From contig CADDZA010000012.1 of NCBI GenBank assembly GCA_902812435.1, positions 1 to 32,066 on the forward strand: a stretch of DNA of 32,066 nucleotides. The letters run 5' to 3'. This document shows positions 15,347 to 23,673 of this stretch, in pieces. Within the stretch, counting starts at the first letter, position 1. The number at the start of each line of letters is the position of its first letter. The stretch is from Clostridia bacterium (lineage in GTDB: Bacteria; Bacillota; DSM-12270; Thermacetogeniales; Thermacetogeniaceae). The notes below the pieces were generated by a model that saw only the letters and a program-made list of their open reading frames with translations, did no database searches and was not told where the DNA came from. The position numbers were made by a program, and so were the translations under genes.

Positions 15347-16387
15347 ATGAGTGAAAAAGCCAAGGCCCTAGACCTGGCTATGTCACAAATTGAAAAGGCA
15401 TTTGGCAAGGGTTCTATTATGCGTTTGGGAGATACCCCTGCACGCCTGAATATTGAAGTAATTCCAACCGGAAGTCTGGCTCTAGATCTTGCACTTGGCG
15501 TCGGTGGGGTTCCCCGTGGCAGGGTAATTGAGATATTCGGACCGGAATCGTCCGGAAAGACCACTGTTGCCCTCCACATCACCGCAGAAGCTCAAAAAAC
15601 AGGTGGAATTGCCGCTTTTATTGATGCGGAACATGCCCTTGATCCCGTTTATGCCCAGAAACTGGGGGTTGATATTGATAACCTTTTAGTATCCCAGCCT
15701 GATACCGGCGAGCAGGCCCTGGAAATTGCCGAAACCCTGGTCAGAAGTGGTGCCCTGGATGTTGTGGTCATAGATTCGGTTGCTGCACTGGTGCCCCGTG
15801 CCGAACTGGAAGGGGAAATGGGGGACGCTCACGTAGGTTTGCAGGCTCGTCTTATGTCGCAAGCCTTGAGAAAGTTAACCGGGGCAATCAGTAAATCCCG
15901 GACAACAGCCGTTTTTATCAACCAGATCAGGGAGAAAGTCGGGGTGATGTTTGGCAATCCAGAGGTTACCCCTGGTGGAAGGGCGCTGAAATTTTATGCC
16001 TCTGTCAGAATGGAAGTCAAAAAAGTGGATGTCATCAAGCAGGGAACCGAAGTCGTCGGAAACCGGACAAGGGTGAAGGTAGTCAAGAATAAAGTCGCTC
16101 CTCCCTTCAAACAAGCTGAATTTGACATCATGTACGGACAGGGAATTTCCCGTGAAGGGGAACTGCTGGATTTAGGGCTTGATTTAGGTATAATTGCCAA
16201 GGCAGGGTCCTGGTTCGGCTACAATGACGAGCGTCTCGGCCAGGGACGGGAAAATGCAAAAGACTTCTTGAAGGAACATCAGGAAATTGCAGATGAAATA
16301 AGGCAAAGGATACGGGCCATGATAGGCAATCAGACCGTCCTTCCTAAAACAAGTGCTCCGGATGAAGCCAGCCAGGGAGACGAATAG
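15347..16387 (+). CDS. recA: Recombinase RecA
   Basis: A 346-residue RecA that forms filaments on single-stranded DNA, pairs homologous strands and stimulates LexA self-cleavage. Walker A GPESSGKT is at about 65-72, Walker [13 protein letters not shown], and the DNA-binding loops (L1 [11 protein letters not shown]2 near [17 protein letters not shown]) are all canonical. The ATG at 15347 follows GGGAGGGGAG. An earlier in-frame TTG at 15323 lies inside the LexA box and is rejected. No clear terminator directly follows; transcripts may run to the hairpin at 16562. Confidence 0.98.
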   Translation: MSEKAKALDLAMSQIEKAFGKGSIMRLGDTPARLNIEVIPTGSLALDLALGVGGVPRGRVIEIFGPESSGKTTVALHITAEAQKTGGIAAFIDAEHALDPVYAQKLGVDIDNLLVSQPDTGEQALEIAETLVRSGALDVVVIDSVAALVPRAELEGEMGDAHVGLQARLMSQALRKLTGAISKSRTTAVFINQIREKVGVMFGNPEVTPGGRALKFYASVRMEVKKVDVIKQGTEVVGNRTRVKVVKNKVAPPFKQAEFDIMYGQGISREGELLDLGLDLGIIAKAGSWFGYNDERLGQGRENAKDFLKEHQEIADEIRQRIRAMIGNQTVLPKTSAPDEASQGDE

Positions 16388-16418
16388 TATTGTATATTAT
16401 ATTTATGTTCGGTATTTC

Positions 16419-16447
16419 TTGACATGTTCTACAATGGATAATAAAAT
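16419..16447 (+). promoter_or_regulatory. rny: Sigma-A promoter of rny
   Basis: TTGACA (16419-16424), 17-nt spacer, TAAAAT (16442-16447): 6/6 and 5/6 matches. Transcription would start near 16454, about 165 nt before the likely rny start, giving a long leader. Confidence 0.75.
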
Positions 16448-16477
16448 TTAGAGCAGTAGGAACAATGAATAGAACTT

Positions 16478-16549
16478 CTACCACAGTTTACATAGATCAA
16501 TATAAATGATTGATTTTGCTCAATAATTGAATATTGTAAGATGTGGTGG
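16478..16549 (+). promoter_or_regulatory. Structured leader RNA of rny
   Basis: Bases 16478-16485 (ctaccaca) pair with 16542-16549 (tgtggtgg) over 8 bp including one G-U pair. Inside, caatat (16498-16503) pairs with atattg (16531-16536), and an inner imperfect stem follows. The whole forms a long hairpin just before the terminator-like hairpin at 16562. It does not match a riboswitch class that I recognise. Confidence 0.4.
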
Positions 16550-16561
16550 GGTTTCTATGGG

Positions 16562-16588
16562 CCGAGTTTCTACTCGGTTTTCTTTTTT
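16562..16588 (+). terminator. Terminator-like hairpin (possible attenuator) inside the rny leader
   Basis: The stem ccgag (16562-16566) with ctcgg (16573-16577), six-base loop, is followed by TTTTCTTTTTT. It lies downstream of the rny promoter but upstream of the likely start, so it could end recA read-through and also attenuate rny. No alternative pairing for the stem was found, so a switch is not shown. Confidence 0.6.
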
Positions 16589-16616
16589 GTGCCTGTCTAA
16601 TTCTTTAAAGAGGGAG

Positions 16617-18176
16617 GTGAATAGGATTAACCCAGTACCTGCTGTAATTATCGTGGTTCTCTCCGTAATTGCTCTCCTGTTAGGTCTATTGGGTGGATAT
16701 CTTTTGCGGAAATACCTGGCGGAAGCAAAAATCGCCTCAGCCGAGGAAGCAGCCAGGCGCATATTTGAGGAAGCCCAAAAAGAAGCCGAAGCCAAAAAAC
16801 GGGAAGCAATTCTTGAAGCAAAAGAAGAAATTCACGCGATGCGGAGCGAGGCCGAGCGAGAAAACCGCGAACGTCGTAATGAGATCCAACGTCTCGAACG
16901 GCGCCTGCTTCAAAAGGAAGAGACCTTGGATCGCAAACTGGAAAGCCTTGAGAAGCGGGAAGAAACTCTTCTCAAGAAAGATCAAGAACTTTCGCATTTA
17001 CGCGGCCAGCTTAATGAACTGATGGAGAAACAAGTAGCTGAATTAGAACGCATTTCAGGTTTGACTACAGAAGAAGCAAGAGAGTTATTATTAAATAATG
17101 TTCGAGAGGAAGTCAAACGTGAAGCGGCAATGATCATTAAAGAAGCGGAGGCCCAGGCACGTGAAACGGCTGAAAAAAAGGCACGCGAGATCGTTACAAC
17201 TGCAATCCAAAAGTGTGCTGCTGATATCGTCGCGGAGACAACGGTCTCGGTTGTACCTCTCCCCAATGATGAAATGAAAGGACGCATTATTGGCAGAGAG
17301 GGCAGAAACATCAGGACCCTAGAGACGCTAACGGGAGTTGATCTGATAATAGACGATACTCCCGAGGCCGTTATACTCTCAGGTTTTGATCCGATACGGC
17401 GGGAAACGGCGCGCATTGCGTTGGAAAAGCTGATTGCAGATGGCAGAATCCATCCAGCCCGCATTGAAGAAATGGTTGAGAAATCACAGAAGGAGATTGA
17501 GCAGCAAATTCGGGAAGAAGGGGAACAGGCAGCTTTCGAAGTTGGCGTTCCCAATTTACACCCTGAATTGATCAAGTTGTTGGGGAGATTAAAATTCCGT
17601 ACCAGCTACGGTCAGAATGTGTTGAAACACTCCCTTGAAGTGGCTTACCTCGCCGGAACAATGGCGGCAGAACTCGGAGCAGACGTTCAGCTAGCAAAAA
17701 GAGCGGGTTTGCTTCATGATATAGGGAAGGCGGTAGATCATGAAGTGGAGGGACCGCATGTAACCATAGGGGCGGAACTGGCACGCAAATACCGCGAAAA
17801 CCCTGAGGTGATACACTGCATCCTGGCTCATCACGGAGATCAGGAACCGGAAACCATAGAAGCAGTTCTTGTACAGGCAGCGGACGCCATATCTGCCGCG
17901 AGGCCGGGAGCCAGACGGGAGACCCTTGAGACATATCTCAGGAGACTCAAAAAATTGGAAGAAATAGCGGACTCTTTCGAAGGGGTTGAAAAATCATACG
18001 CCATCCAGGCAGGAAGAGAAATCAGGATAATGGTTAAGCCTGAGTTTGTGGACGACCTACAAGCCGCGCAGCTAGCCCATGATATTGTTAAAAAAATAGA
18101 GGAAGAATTGGAGTATCCCGGACAGATTAAAGTAGTCGTAATCAGGGAAACCAGAAATGTCGATTATGCTAAATAA
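16617..18176 (+). CDS. rny: Ribonuclease Y
   Basis: A membrane-anchored endoribonuclease that starts bulk mRNA decay in Gram-positives. It has an N-terminal membrane helix ([20 protein letters not shown]), a long charged coiled coil rich in E, K and R (to about residue 200), a KH domain ([15 protein letters not shown] from about 222) and an HD domain ([12 protein letters not shown] at about 365). Length of about 516-519 residues fits the family. The start is unusual: the strong GGGAGGTGA at 16612-16620 is ideally spaced for an ATT at 16626, whereas the nearest ordinary codon, GTG at 16617, sits inside that site. An ATG at 16557 would translate through the terminator hairpin. Coordinates use the GTG as the conservative choice. 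Confidence 0.95.
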   Translation: MNRINPVPAVIIVVLSVIALLLGLLGGYLLRKYLAEAKIASAEEAARRIFEEAQKEAEAKKREAILEAKEEIHAMRSEAERENRERRNEIQRLERRLLQKEETLDRKLESLEKREETLLKKDQELSHLRGQLNELMEKQVAELERISGLTTEEARELLLNNVREEVKREAAMIIKEAEAQARETAEKKAREIVTTAIQKCAADIVAETTVSVVPLPNDEMKGRIIGREGRNIRTLETLTGVDLIIDDTPEAVILSGFDPIRRETARIALEKLIADGRIHPARIEEMVEKSQKEIEQQIREEGEQAAFEVGVPNLHPELIKLLGRLKFRTSYGQNVLKHSLEVAYLAGTMAAELGADVQLAKRAGLLHDIGKAVDHEVEGPHVTIGAELARKYRENPEVIHCILAHHGDQEPETIEAVLVQAADAISAARPGARRETLETYLRRLKKLEEIADSFEGVEKSYAIQAGREIRIMVKPEFVDDLQAAQLAHDIVKKIEEELEYPGQIKVVVIRETRNVDYAK

Positions 18177-18198
18177 TGATTAGAACCCGCAAGGGTTG

Positions 18199-18227
18199 TT
18201 GACAAATTTTATAACAAATTTTATAAA
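18199..18227 (+). promoter_or_regulatory. Strong promoter in the rny downstream region
   Basis: TTGACA (18199-18204), a 17-nt spacer and TATAAA (18222-18227) make a near-consensus sigma-A promoter. It starts about 50 bp before a strong terminator, so most transcripts would be short. Confidence 0.7.
18202..18225. repeat. Perfect tandem 12-bp repeat covering the promoter spacer
   Basis: acaaattttata occurs twice in a row (18202-18213 and 18214-18225), spanning the spacer and most of the -10 box. It may be an operator for a dimeric regulator or chance AT-rich duplication. Confidence 0.65.
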
Positions 18228-18233
18228 AGGAAG

Positions 18234-18310
18234 AAATTCATAGCTTTCAGGACGTTTTAAAATTATAAACCTTGATATTAAACAACCCTTCCCTGCGGGT
18301 TGTTTTTTTT
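18234..18310 (+). ncRNA. Candidate small RNA of about 75 nt (or attenuated leader of the next gene)
   Basis: A near-consensus promoter (18199-18227) and an intrinsic terminator (18279-18310) define a transcript of roughly 75 nt with no ORF of note and no ribosome binding site. The first 45 bases are AU-rich and little structured. Alternatively this is the leader of the gene at 18411, with read-through. The existence of the RNA is inferred from the signals only. Confidence 0.4.
18279..18310 (+). terminator. Strong intrinsic terminator after rny
   Basis: The stem acaaccc (18282-18288) with gggttgt (18297-18303), extended by A-T pairs, is followed by eight T. In rny transcripts the right side can instead pair with aacccgcaagggttgtt at 18184-18200, giving a much longer hairpin around the internal promoter. 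Confidence 0.85.
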
Positions 18311-18410
18311 GTGCTAGGAAAAGGAATTTTCAAAGAGCAGGACTTTGCTAATCACTGACGAAATTAAGGTAAGTATTGAAAAGTTTTAAATAACAGGGGA
18401 AGGGATATCT

Positions 18411-18929
18411 ATGTCGGTAATAAACAAGAATAAAGTCAGCAACTTTCCTCACATCGCAAACCTGCTCTCATCACTGCTTCTATGCTATCCAGAAATCGCG
18501 GCAATAAACCTCGAACCAAGGGCAAATGTTGTCAAATTCTCTTTTTATATCGATAATGTGGCAAAAAAGAAATTATTTAGTTTTAAGAAAAAAATAGAGC
18601 AATCTCTTCTCGCCTATTATAACCTTGAAAAAAAAGAAGTTGAGGTCTGCTCTTTTTCATTTCAGCCGCTGGATGTCTTTTCTATAATTGAATTCAAAAG
18701 AGACCTCTGGAATATCTCACAGAAAGAAATCGCCCTGGTTATCGCCTTGATGAGAGAAGAGTTTGGCTCTTCCCTTGTTACCGAAAAGGATGACGAACTT
18801 GTGATGGACGATTTGTCTTTACATGAAGAATTAATTGATTACATTCTGGAAAATGCTAAAAAAACAAGTACAAATATCAAGTTAGTTGCTCTGCGTGACG
18901 AAGGCAGAGTGTTGGTTTATAACAAATAG
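18411..18929 (+). CDS. Conserved-looking hypothetical protein between rny and ymdB
   Basis: A 172-residue soluble protein that I do not recognise. It is rich in Lys, Glu and hydrophobic residues, without membrane segment, signal peptide or cysteine motif (two cysteines only). The first half suggests an alpha/beta fold (INLEPRANVVKFSFYID), the middle is helical (KREL-like FKRDLWNISQKEIALVIALM), and the C-terminus ends in a strand (IKLVALRDEGRVLVYNK). The ATG follows GGGGAAGGG. It lies 30 bp upstream of ymdB and is probably co-transcribed with it. Codon use is more AT-rich than in its neighbours. No function is proposed. Confidence 0.8.
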   Translation: MSVINKNKVSNFPHIANLLSSLLLCYPEIAAINLEPRANVVKFSFYIDNVAKKKLFSFKKKIEQSLLAYYNLEKKEVEVCSFSFQPLDVFSIIEFKRDLWNISQKEIALVIALMREEFGSSLVTEKDDELVMDDLSLHEELIDYILENAKKTSTNIKLVALRDEGRVLVYNK

Positions 18930-18959
18930 GTTTGAATATTGTTTAGGAGGCAATTTTTA

Positions 18960-19739
18960 TTGCGGGTTCTATTTCTTGGAGACATTGTAGGCCGTCCGGG
19001 CCGGCGGGCCGTCAAAGAGCTTATCCCGTCACTTCAGAAGAAATACGATCCTGATCTCATCATTGCCAATGGGGAAAACGCTGCCGGAGGAAATGGAATT
19101 ACTGAAGAAATAGCTCAGGAACTGTATAGTGCAGGGATTGACGTGTTAACGATGGGGAACCACGTCTGGGATCGGAAGGAAGTATACGACTTTATTGATT
19201 TTGATAAAAGAATCGTCAGACCGGCAAATTACCCTCCAGGTACGCCTGGCCAGGGACATGTTGTTGTAACAACTAAGCAGAATGTCAAAGTAGGAATAGT
19301 TAACCTTTCCGGACGTGTTTTTTTACCCCCGCTTGATTGTCCCTTCCGGGTGATAGACAGTATTCTCGATTCATTAAAAACAAAAACCCCGGTGATTATC
19401 GTGGACTTTCATGCCGAGGCCACATCTGAAAAGGTCGCTTTTGGTTGGTATTTAGACGGCCGAGTTTCTGCCGTCATCGGTACCCACACTCATATCCAAA
19501 CCGCAGATGAAAGAATCCTGCCAAAGGGTACGGGTTTCATAACAGATGTTGGTATGACGGGACCTCGCGATTCTGTGCTCGGCGTTAAGGTGGAACAGGT
19601 CCTTACCAAGTTTCTCACACATCGTCCAACACGATTTGAGGTAGCAAACGGTCCTGTTGAACTTAATGCCCTGTTTCTTGAGATTGAACCGGAAAGCGGC
19701 TTAACGCAGGCGATTGAACGGGTCCAAGTTATAAAATGA
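18960..19739 (+). CDS. ymdB: YmdB-type metallophosphoesterase (TIGR00282 family)
   Basis: A 259-residue binuclear-metal phosphodiesterase. Metal motifs are LFLGDIVG near the start, IANGENAAGG, MGNHVWDR, IVDFHAEATSEK and GTHTHIQTAD. In Bacillus subtilis the YmdB homologue has cyclic-nucleotide phosphodiesterase activity, affects biofilm and sporulation decisions, and lies directly after rny; the same neighbourhood holds here with one gene between. The TTG at 18960 is chosen because TAGGAGG precedes it by 9 nt and MRVLFLGD is the family start; an earlier TTG at 18939 overlaps that site. Confidence 0.94.
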   Translation: MRVLFLGDIVGRPGRRAVKELIPSLQKKYDPDLIIANGENAAGGNGITEEIAQELYSAGIDVLTMGNHVWDRKEVYDFIDFDKRIVRPANYPPGTPGQGHVVVTTKQNVKVGIVNLSGRVFLPPLDCPFRVIDSILDSLKTKTPVIIVDFHAEATSEKVAFGWYLDGRVSAVIGTHTHIQTADERILPKGTGFITDVGMTGPRDSVLGVKVEQVLTKFLTHRPTRFEVANGPVELNALFLEIEPESGLTQAIERVQVIK

Positions 19740-19754
19740 CTTATACAATTAAAC

Positions 19755-19783
19755 TTGCATAATATTTATGTCAATGTTATGAT
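19755..19783 (+). promoter_or_regulatory. spoVS: Possible sigma-A-like promoter of spoVS
   Basis: TTGCAT (19755-19760), 17 nt, TATGAT (19778-19783). No clear sigma-H pattern was found, although spoVS is sigma-H-dependent in Bacillus subtilis. Confidence 0.45.
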
Positions 19784-19851
19784 AAATTTACGAAAATATA
19801 CACAATTAGAAGTCAAATCTCGAAGGGAAACCAAAAGGGGAGGTTGAGTTC

Positions 19852-20112
19852 GTGGAAGTCTTAAAGGTTTCAGCAAAGTCTAGCCCTAATTCTGTAGCCG
19901 GTGCTCTTGCTGGTGTCTTGAGAGAAAAGGGCTGCGCAGAACTTCAAGCAATTGGGGCAGGGGCTTTAAACCAAGCTGTGAAGGCTGTAGCAATTGCAAG
20001 AGGTTTCGTAGCACCCAGTGGTATCGATTTGATATGTATCCCCGCTTTTACAGACATAGTTATTGACGGTGAGGAAAGAACCGCGATCAAGTTAATTGTG
20101 GAGCCCAGGTAA
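19852..20112 (+). CDS. spoVS: Stage V sporulation protein S
   Basis: An 86-residue Alba-like protein with the highly conserved SpoVS sequence (MEVLKVSAKSSPNSVAGALA, then GAGALNQAVKAVAIARGFVAP and IPAFTDI). It affects septum formation and spore coat or core completion in sporulating Firmicutes; the molecular role is unclear. The start is GTG with AAGGGGAGG upstream. It is a single-gene unit between a promoter and a strong terminator. Its presence is good evidence for a spore-forming lineage. Confidence 0.97.
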   Translation: MEVLKVSAKSSPNSVAGALAGVLREKGCAELQAIGAGALNQAVKAVAIARGFVAPSGIDLICIPAFTDIVIDGEERTAIKLIVEPR

Positions 20113-20158
20113 ACATAAATTATAAATTAGAATAGTTATTCCGTAAAGATGTCTACAG

Positions 20159-20195
20159 CCTGTTTATTTCAAGTGAAATAAACAGGTTTTTATAT
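20159..20195 (+). terminator. Strong intrinsic terminator after spoVS
   Basis: A perfect 12-bp stem, cctgtttatttc (20159-20170) with gaaataaacagg (20175-20186), four-base loop, then TTTTTA. It ends just before the ribosome binding site of the dipeptidase gene. Confidence 0.92.
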
Positions 20196-20211
20196 TGGAA
20201 GGGGTTTTTTG

Positions 20212-21147
20212 ATGATTGTTGATATGCATTGCGACACTCTCTCCGTTGCCTTTCGGAACAAAAGGTCGCTAGCAATAGAAAGTCATGAGGGACACGCGGA
20301 CCTTCCCAGACTCAGAAAAGGCGGTGTCGGAATTCAATTTTTTGCTTTATTCGGCGTAGACCCAAACCCATCTAATGCTCTATTATTTACCCTGCAATTA
20401 TTGGATTATTTCTGGGAAGAATACCAGGAAAATCGTAAACTAATAGAACTAATTCTTTCACGTGGAGACATAGATCACTGCCTGGCAACCGGTAAAACAG
20501 GCGCTTTTCTGACGATCGAAGGAGGAGAGGCCTTAGGAGGTAGTATTCAGGTTTTGCGTAACCTCTACCGTTTGGGAATTCGAGGTCTTGGCCTGACGTG
20601 GAATTATCGCAACGAAATCGCCGACGGGGTTGGAGAAAGCCAAACAGGTGGGGGACTCACCAGGTTCGGGACAGAGGTAGTAAAAGAAATGAACAGGTTG
20701 GGCATGGTGATTGATGTTTCCCACATCTCCGAAAGGGGATTCTGGGACGTTCTTGAACTGAGCAACTGCCCCGTCATTGCTTCCCATTCCAATTGCCGCA
20801 GTGTATGGGATCACCCTCGCAACCTTTCGGATGAGCAGATCAAGGCCATTGCGCAAAAGGGAGGAATCATCGGACTCAACTTTATGCCGGATTTTTTGGG
20901 GCCTCAAGGGGCTGGATTGAATTCTTTGCTCAAGCACATAGATCACATCTGCAACCTGGTTGGCGATGATTATCTGGGATTCGGCTCCGATTTTGACGGA
21001 ATCAAGGCATCTATTCCCGAGGTTCCTGACGCAGCACATTATCCTGTAATAATTGAAGCCCTTCAAAAACATGGATTTGATGATGTTTCCATTTTTAAAA
21101 TTTGCAGTGAGAACTGCCTGCGCGTTTTAAAAGCTATACTAAAATAA
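20212..21147 (+). CDS. Membrane dipeptidase (M19 family)
   Basis: A 311-residue zinc dipeptidase of the renal dipeptidase family. Metal and active-site motifs appear in order: DMHCDTL at residues 4-10, TIEGGEAL, GLGLTWNYRNEIADG, DVSHISERGFW, ASHSNCRSVWDHPRN and GFGSDFDGI. Relatives cleave dipeptides, often with broad or D-residue tolerance. No signal peptide is present, so it should act in the cytoplasm. The ATG at 20212 follows GGAAGGGG; the adjacent TTG at 20209 is less well spaced. No promoter was seen between the spoVS terminator and the start, so expression may depend on terminator read-through. It is followed by the PHP gene after 26 bp. Confidence 0.95.
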   Translation: MIVDMHCDTLSVAFRNKRSLAIESHEGHADLPRLRKGGVGIQFFALFGVDPNPSNALLFTLQLLDYFWEEYQENRKLIELILSRGDIDHCLATGKTGAFLTIEGGEALGGSIQVLRNLYRLGIRGLGLTWNYRNEIADGVGESQTGGGLTRFGTEVVKEMNRLGMVIDVSHISERGFWDVLELSNCPVIASHSNCRSVWDHPRNLSDEQIKAIAQKGGIIGLNFMPDFLGPQGAGLNSLLKHIDHICNLVGDDYLGFGSDFDGIKASIPEVPDAAHYPVIIEALQKHGFDDVSIFKICSENCLRVLKAILK

Positions 21148-21173
21148 GAAATCGGAAGGAAGGTATGGATTGA

Positions 21174-22022
21174 TTGTCCGCGGACCTGCACATTCACAGT
21201 ACAGCTTCCGATGGAACCCTGACTCCTGCTCAAATTGTACGGCAGGCTAATGAAACGGGTCTCTCGGCCATAAGCCTTACGGACCATGATACAGTTGACG
21301 GCGTGCAACCCGCAATACAAGCTGCCTTAAAGACTGACCTGGAAGTAATCCCGGGAATCGAGTTGAACACCGATTTGGGAGATGTAGAAATACATATCCT
21401 TGGCTATTACCTGGAGAATCGATCGAAACAGCTGCAGAATGTGTTAAACGAACTCCGTCATGCCCGGGAAGACAGAGCCCAGACAATGATAAAAAAATTA
21501 TCCGCAATGGGTATCTTTTTATCCTTTGACAGGTTGCAAGAAATTGCCGGATTCGGAACCATCGGCAGACCTCACATCGCTCAGGCAATGATGGAGGCGG
21601 GTTATGTTTCTTCGATAAGAGAAGCCTTTGACAATTATCTTCGGTTTGGTAAACCCGCCTATGTTCCGCGCCACAAGTTAGATCCCTTCCGTGCCATAGA
21701 AATAGTCCAAAATGCGGCAGGGATTCCTGTGCTTGCCCACCCGGGCCTTATGAATAAAGACGAACTAATACCCGAGTTCGTAGAAAAGGGGATCCTGGGA
21801 ATTGAGGTTTACTACCCTCAGCACACGCCTGATATGATTGAAAAGTATTGTTTGGTGTGCGAAAAGTACGGCCTGATTAAGACAGGTGGGACGGACTGTC
21901 ATGGCCCGGGGATGGACTATCCTCCTCTTGGCACTGTAACGGTAACAGATGAAACAGTTGCTCACCTCAAGCGGGTGCACCGCAGGCTACAGCAAAATCA
22001 CCAGAAAAAGCAGGAATCCTAA
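21174..22022 (+). CDS. PHP-domain phosphoesterase (YciV/RNase AM-like)
   Basis: A 282-residue PHP-family metal-dependent phosphoesterase. Metal motifs are DLHIHSTASDGTL, LTDHDTVDG, PGIELN, HILGYY, VLAHPG and GTDCHGP. Closest named relatives are the YciV/TrpH group, which hydrolyse 3'-phosphoadenosine 5'-phosphate or short RNA 5' ends; which substrate applies cannot be read from sequence. The start is TTG at 21174, with GGAAGGAAGG upstream at a slightly long distance. It probably forms a transcript with the dipeptidase. Length matches the family. Confidence 0.9.
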   Translation: MSADLHIHSTASDGTLTPAQIVRQANETGLSAISLTDHDTVDGVQPAIQAALKTDLEVIPGIELNTDLGDVEIHILGYYLENRSKQLQNVLNELRHAREDRAQTMIKKLSAMGIFLSFDRLQEIAGFGTIGRPHIAQAMMEAGYVSSIREAFDNYLRFGKPAYVPRHKLDPFRAIEIVQNAAGIPVLAHPGLMNKDELIPEFVEKGILGIEVYYPQHTPDMIEKYCLVCEKYGLIKTGGTDCHGPGMDYPPLGTVTVTDETVAHLKRVHRRLQQNHQKKQES

Positions 22023-22075
22023 AGTTCATCAAGAAGATAATATTTATTCATGACAGTGCAGACAGGGAGGGTAAT

Positions 22076-22732
22076 ATGTTCAGGCTGGACAGGCTGGTTT
22101 TTCCGATCGTGCTGGGGGCACTTTTTTCCTTTGGATTAATGTTCCCGAAATTTTCTGAAGCTGCAATCTATGTTGTAAAAAGGGGCGACTCTTTGTGGGG
22201 AATTGCGGTTAAATATAAAACCTCAGTCGAAAAACTTCAGGAAATTAATCACATCCAGGGCACCCTTATTCATCCCGGGGATATCCTGCAAATTCCGGCT
22301 GCATCCACGCAACCGCAAGCGGTGAAAAAGCAGATTAATCCTGTTAGAACTGCCGGTTCCGCCCGGGGGGAGATTCAAGACGTTATCGCAACGGCCAGAC
22401 GCTTTATCGGCGTCCGCTACTGTTACGGAGGGGCAAGACCTGAGTCGGGATTTGACTGTTCAGGGTTCGTCCAGTATGTCTTTTCACTACACGGAATTAA
22501 AATGCCCCGGACGGCGAGTGAACAGGCCACCGTTGGAACCAGGGTTACAGATCCGGCACCCGGCGATCTTGTCTTTTTTGATACTCATCGCAACGGATCT
22601 ATTGAACACGTAGGAATATACGTGGGAAATAACGCATTTATTCATGCAAGCCAGAATAAAGGAATTACCATAACATCACTTTCGGACACGTGGTACAAGC
22701 AGCGTTATGCCTTTACGTGCCGTATCATATAA
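22076..22732 (+). CDS. Secreted LysM-NlpC/P60 peptidoglycan endopeptidase
   Basis: A 218-residue exported cell-wall hydrolase. A signal peptide (residues 1-30, hydrophobic core IVLGALFSFGLMF, end SEAA) is followed by one LysM domain (about 31-74, YVVKRGDSLWGIAVKYKTS) for glycan binding, a short linker and an NlpC/P60 domain (about 99-218). The catalytic triad Cys128 (DCSGF), His178 (EHVGIYVG) and His190 (FIHAS) is intact. Such enzymes cut stem-peptide bonds such as D-Glu-DAP and act in cell separation or spore germination. The ATG follows GGGAGGG. It lies 22 bp before the first MoxR gene. Confidence 0.95.
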   Translation: MFRLDRLVFPIVLGALFSFGLMFPKFSEAAIYVVKRGDSLWGIAVKYKTSVEKLQEINHIQGTLIHPGDILQIPAASTQPQAVKKQINPVRTAGSARGEIQDVIATARRFIGVRYCYGGARPESGFDCSGFVQYVFSLHGIKMPRTASEQATVGTRVTDPAPGDLVFFDTHRNGSIEHVGIYVGNNAFIHASQNKGITITSLSDTWYKQRYAFTCRII

Positions 22733-22753
22733 CCAGCGGGGGACGAAGGAAAC

Positions 22754-23656
22754 ATGGATCTTAGCAATTTAACCATAGAACAGCTACGTTTAAGTTTTGA
22801 AGAAGAGGGATATATAGCGGAGGACGAAATAGTTATACCGGTATACCTCGCCTTGCGTTTGGAAAAGCCGATCCTGATTACGGGCGCACCAGGGGTCGGT
22901 AAAACAGAAATAGCCAAGGTGCTGGCCCGCATCTTTAAGACTGATCTGATTAGGCTCCAGTGCTATGAAGGGCTTGATGAAAATAAGGCCTTATATGAAT
23001 GGAACTACCAGCGACAGCTGCTCAAGATACAACTCATAAAGGAAAGCACAAGCAGTGAATTAATCGAACAAAACCTTTTCTCCCCTGAATACCTGTTAGA
23101 AAGGCCTCTGTTGAAAGCGATTCAAGCCACCCGGAAAAACGTTCTCTTAATAGATGAGATTGACAAGACTGATGAGGAGTTTGAAGCCTTTCTTTTTGAA
23201 GTACTCTCCGATTTTCAGGTTTCAATTCCCGAATTGGGAACAATTTATGCCCGTCACATTCCCATCGTTGTTTTGACAAACAACGGGGAACGGGAACTTT
23301 CCGACGGGTTGAAAAGACGCTGCGTCTTTTTATATATTGACTTTCCCAGTATGGAGAAAGAAATAAGAATCATCAAAACCAAAGTCCCCCAGTTGGAAGA
23401 TCGCCTGGCAGAAGAAGTTGCAGGAGTCACGCACTATATGAGGCATCACATCGACCTCAAAAAGAAACCGTCGATCTCAGAAACCCTTGACTTTGCCAGC
23501 GCCCTGGTTTTAATGCGGGCGCAAAGGCTTGAACCCGAGCATGTCAGGCAAACACTCAACCTGTTGCTCAAAGATAAGGATGACATTGACATGTTCAATA
23601 AGGAAGTGGGACCAGCGGAATTGGTCGAGATTGTGCGCAGGCATTTGAAACGATAG
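22754..23656 (+). CDS. MoxR-type AAA+ ATPase, copy 1
   Basis: A 300-residue MoxR-family AAA+ ATPase. Walker A GAPGVGKT is at 44-51 and Walker B LLIDEID at 131-137, with sensor 1 in VVLTNNGERELSD and RRCVFLYIDFP. MoxR proteins act with VWA-domain partners as chaperones, for example in metal-cofactor insertion (CoxD/CoxE). The VWA partner follows directly (17-nt gap). It is clearly paralogous to the copy at 28800: both share LIRLQCYEGLDE and ALYEWNYQ, spaced identically. The client protein is unknown. Confidence 0.94.
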   Translation: MDLSNLTIEQLRLSFEEEGYIAEDEIVIPVYLALRLEKPILITGAPGVGKTEIAKVLARIFKTDLIRLQCYEGLDENKALYEWNYQRQLLKIQLIKESTSSELIEQNLFSPEYLLERPLLKAIQATRKNVLLIDEIDKTDEEFEAFLFEVLSDFQVSIPELGTIYARHIPIVVLTNNGERELSDGLKRRCVFLYIDFPSMEKEIRIIKTKVPQLEDRLAEEVAGVTHYMRHHIDLKKKPSISETLDFASALVLMRAQRLEPEHVRQTLNLLLKDKDDIDMFNKEVGPAELVEIVRRHLKR

Positions 23657-23673
23657 AAGGGACGGAGCATAAG

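Noticed and set aside
16982-17575. A 197-residue minus-strand reading frame inside rny
   Set aside because: It is antisense to the RNase Y coiled-coil and KH region; its Ser/Ala-rich composition reflects the opposite-strand codons and it has no start signals.
20533-21072. A 179-residue minus-strand reading frame inside the dipeptidase gene
   Set aside because: The M19 motifs on the plus strand are unambiguous; the antisense frame has no domain signature or ribosome binding site.
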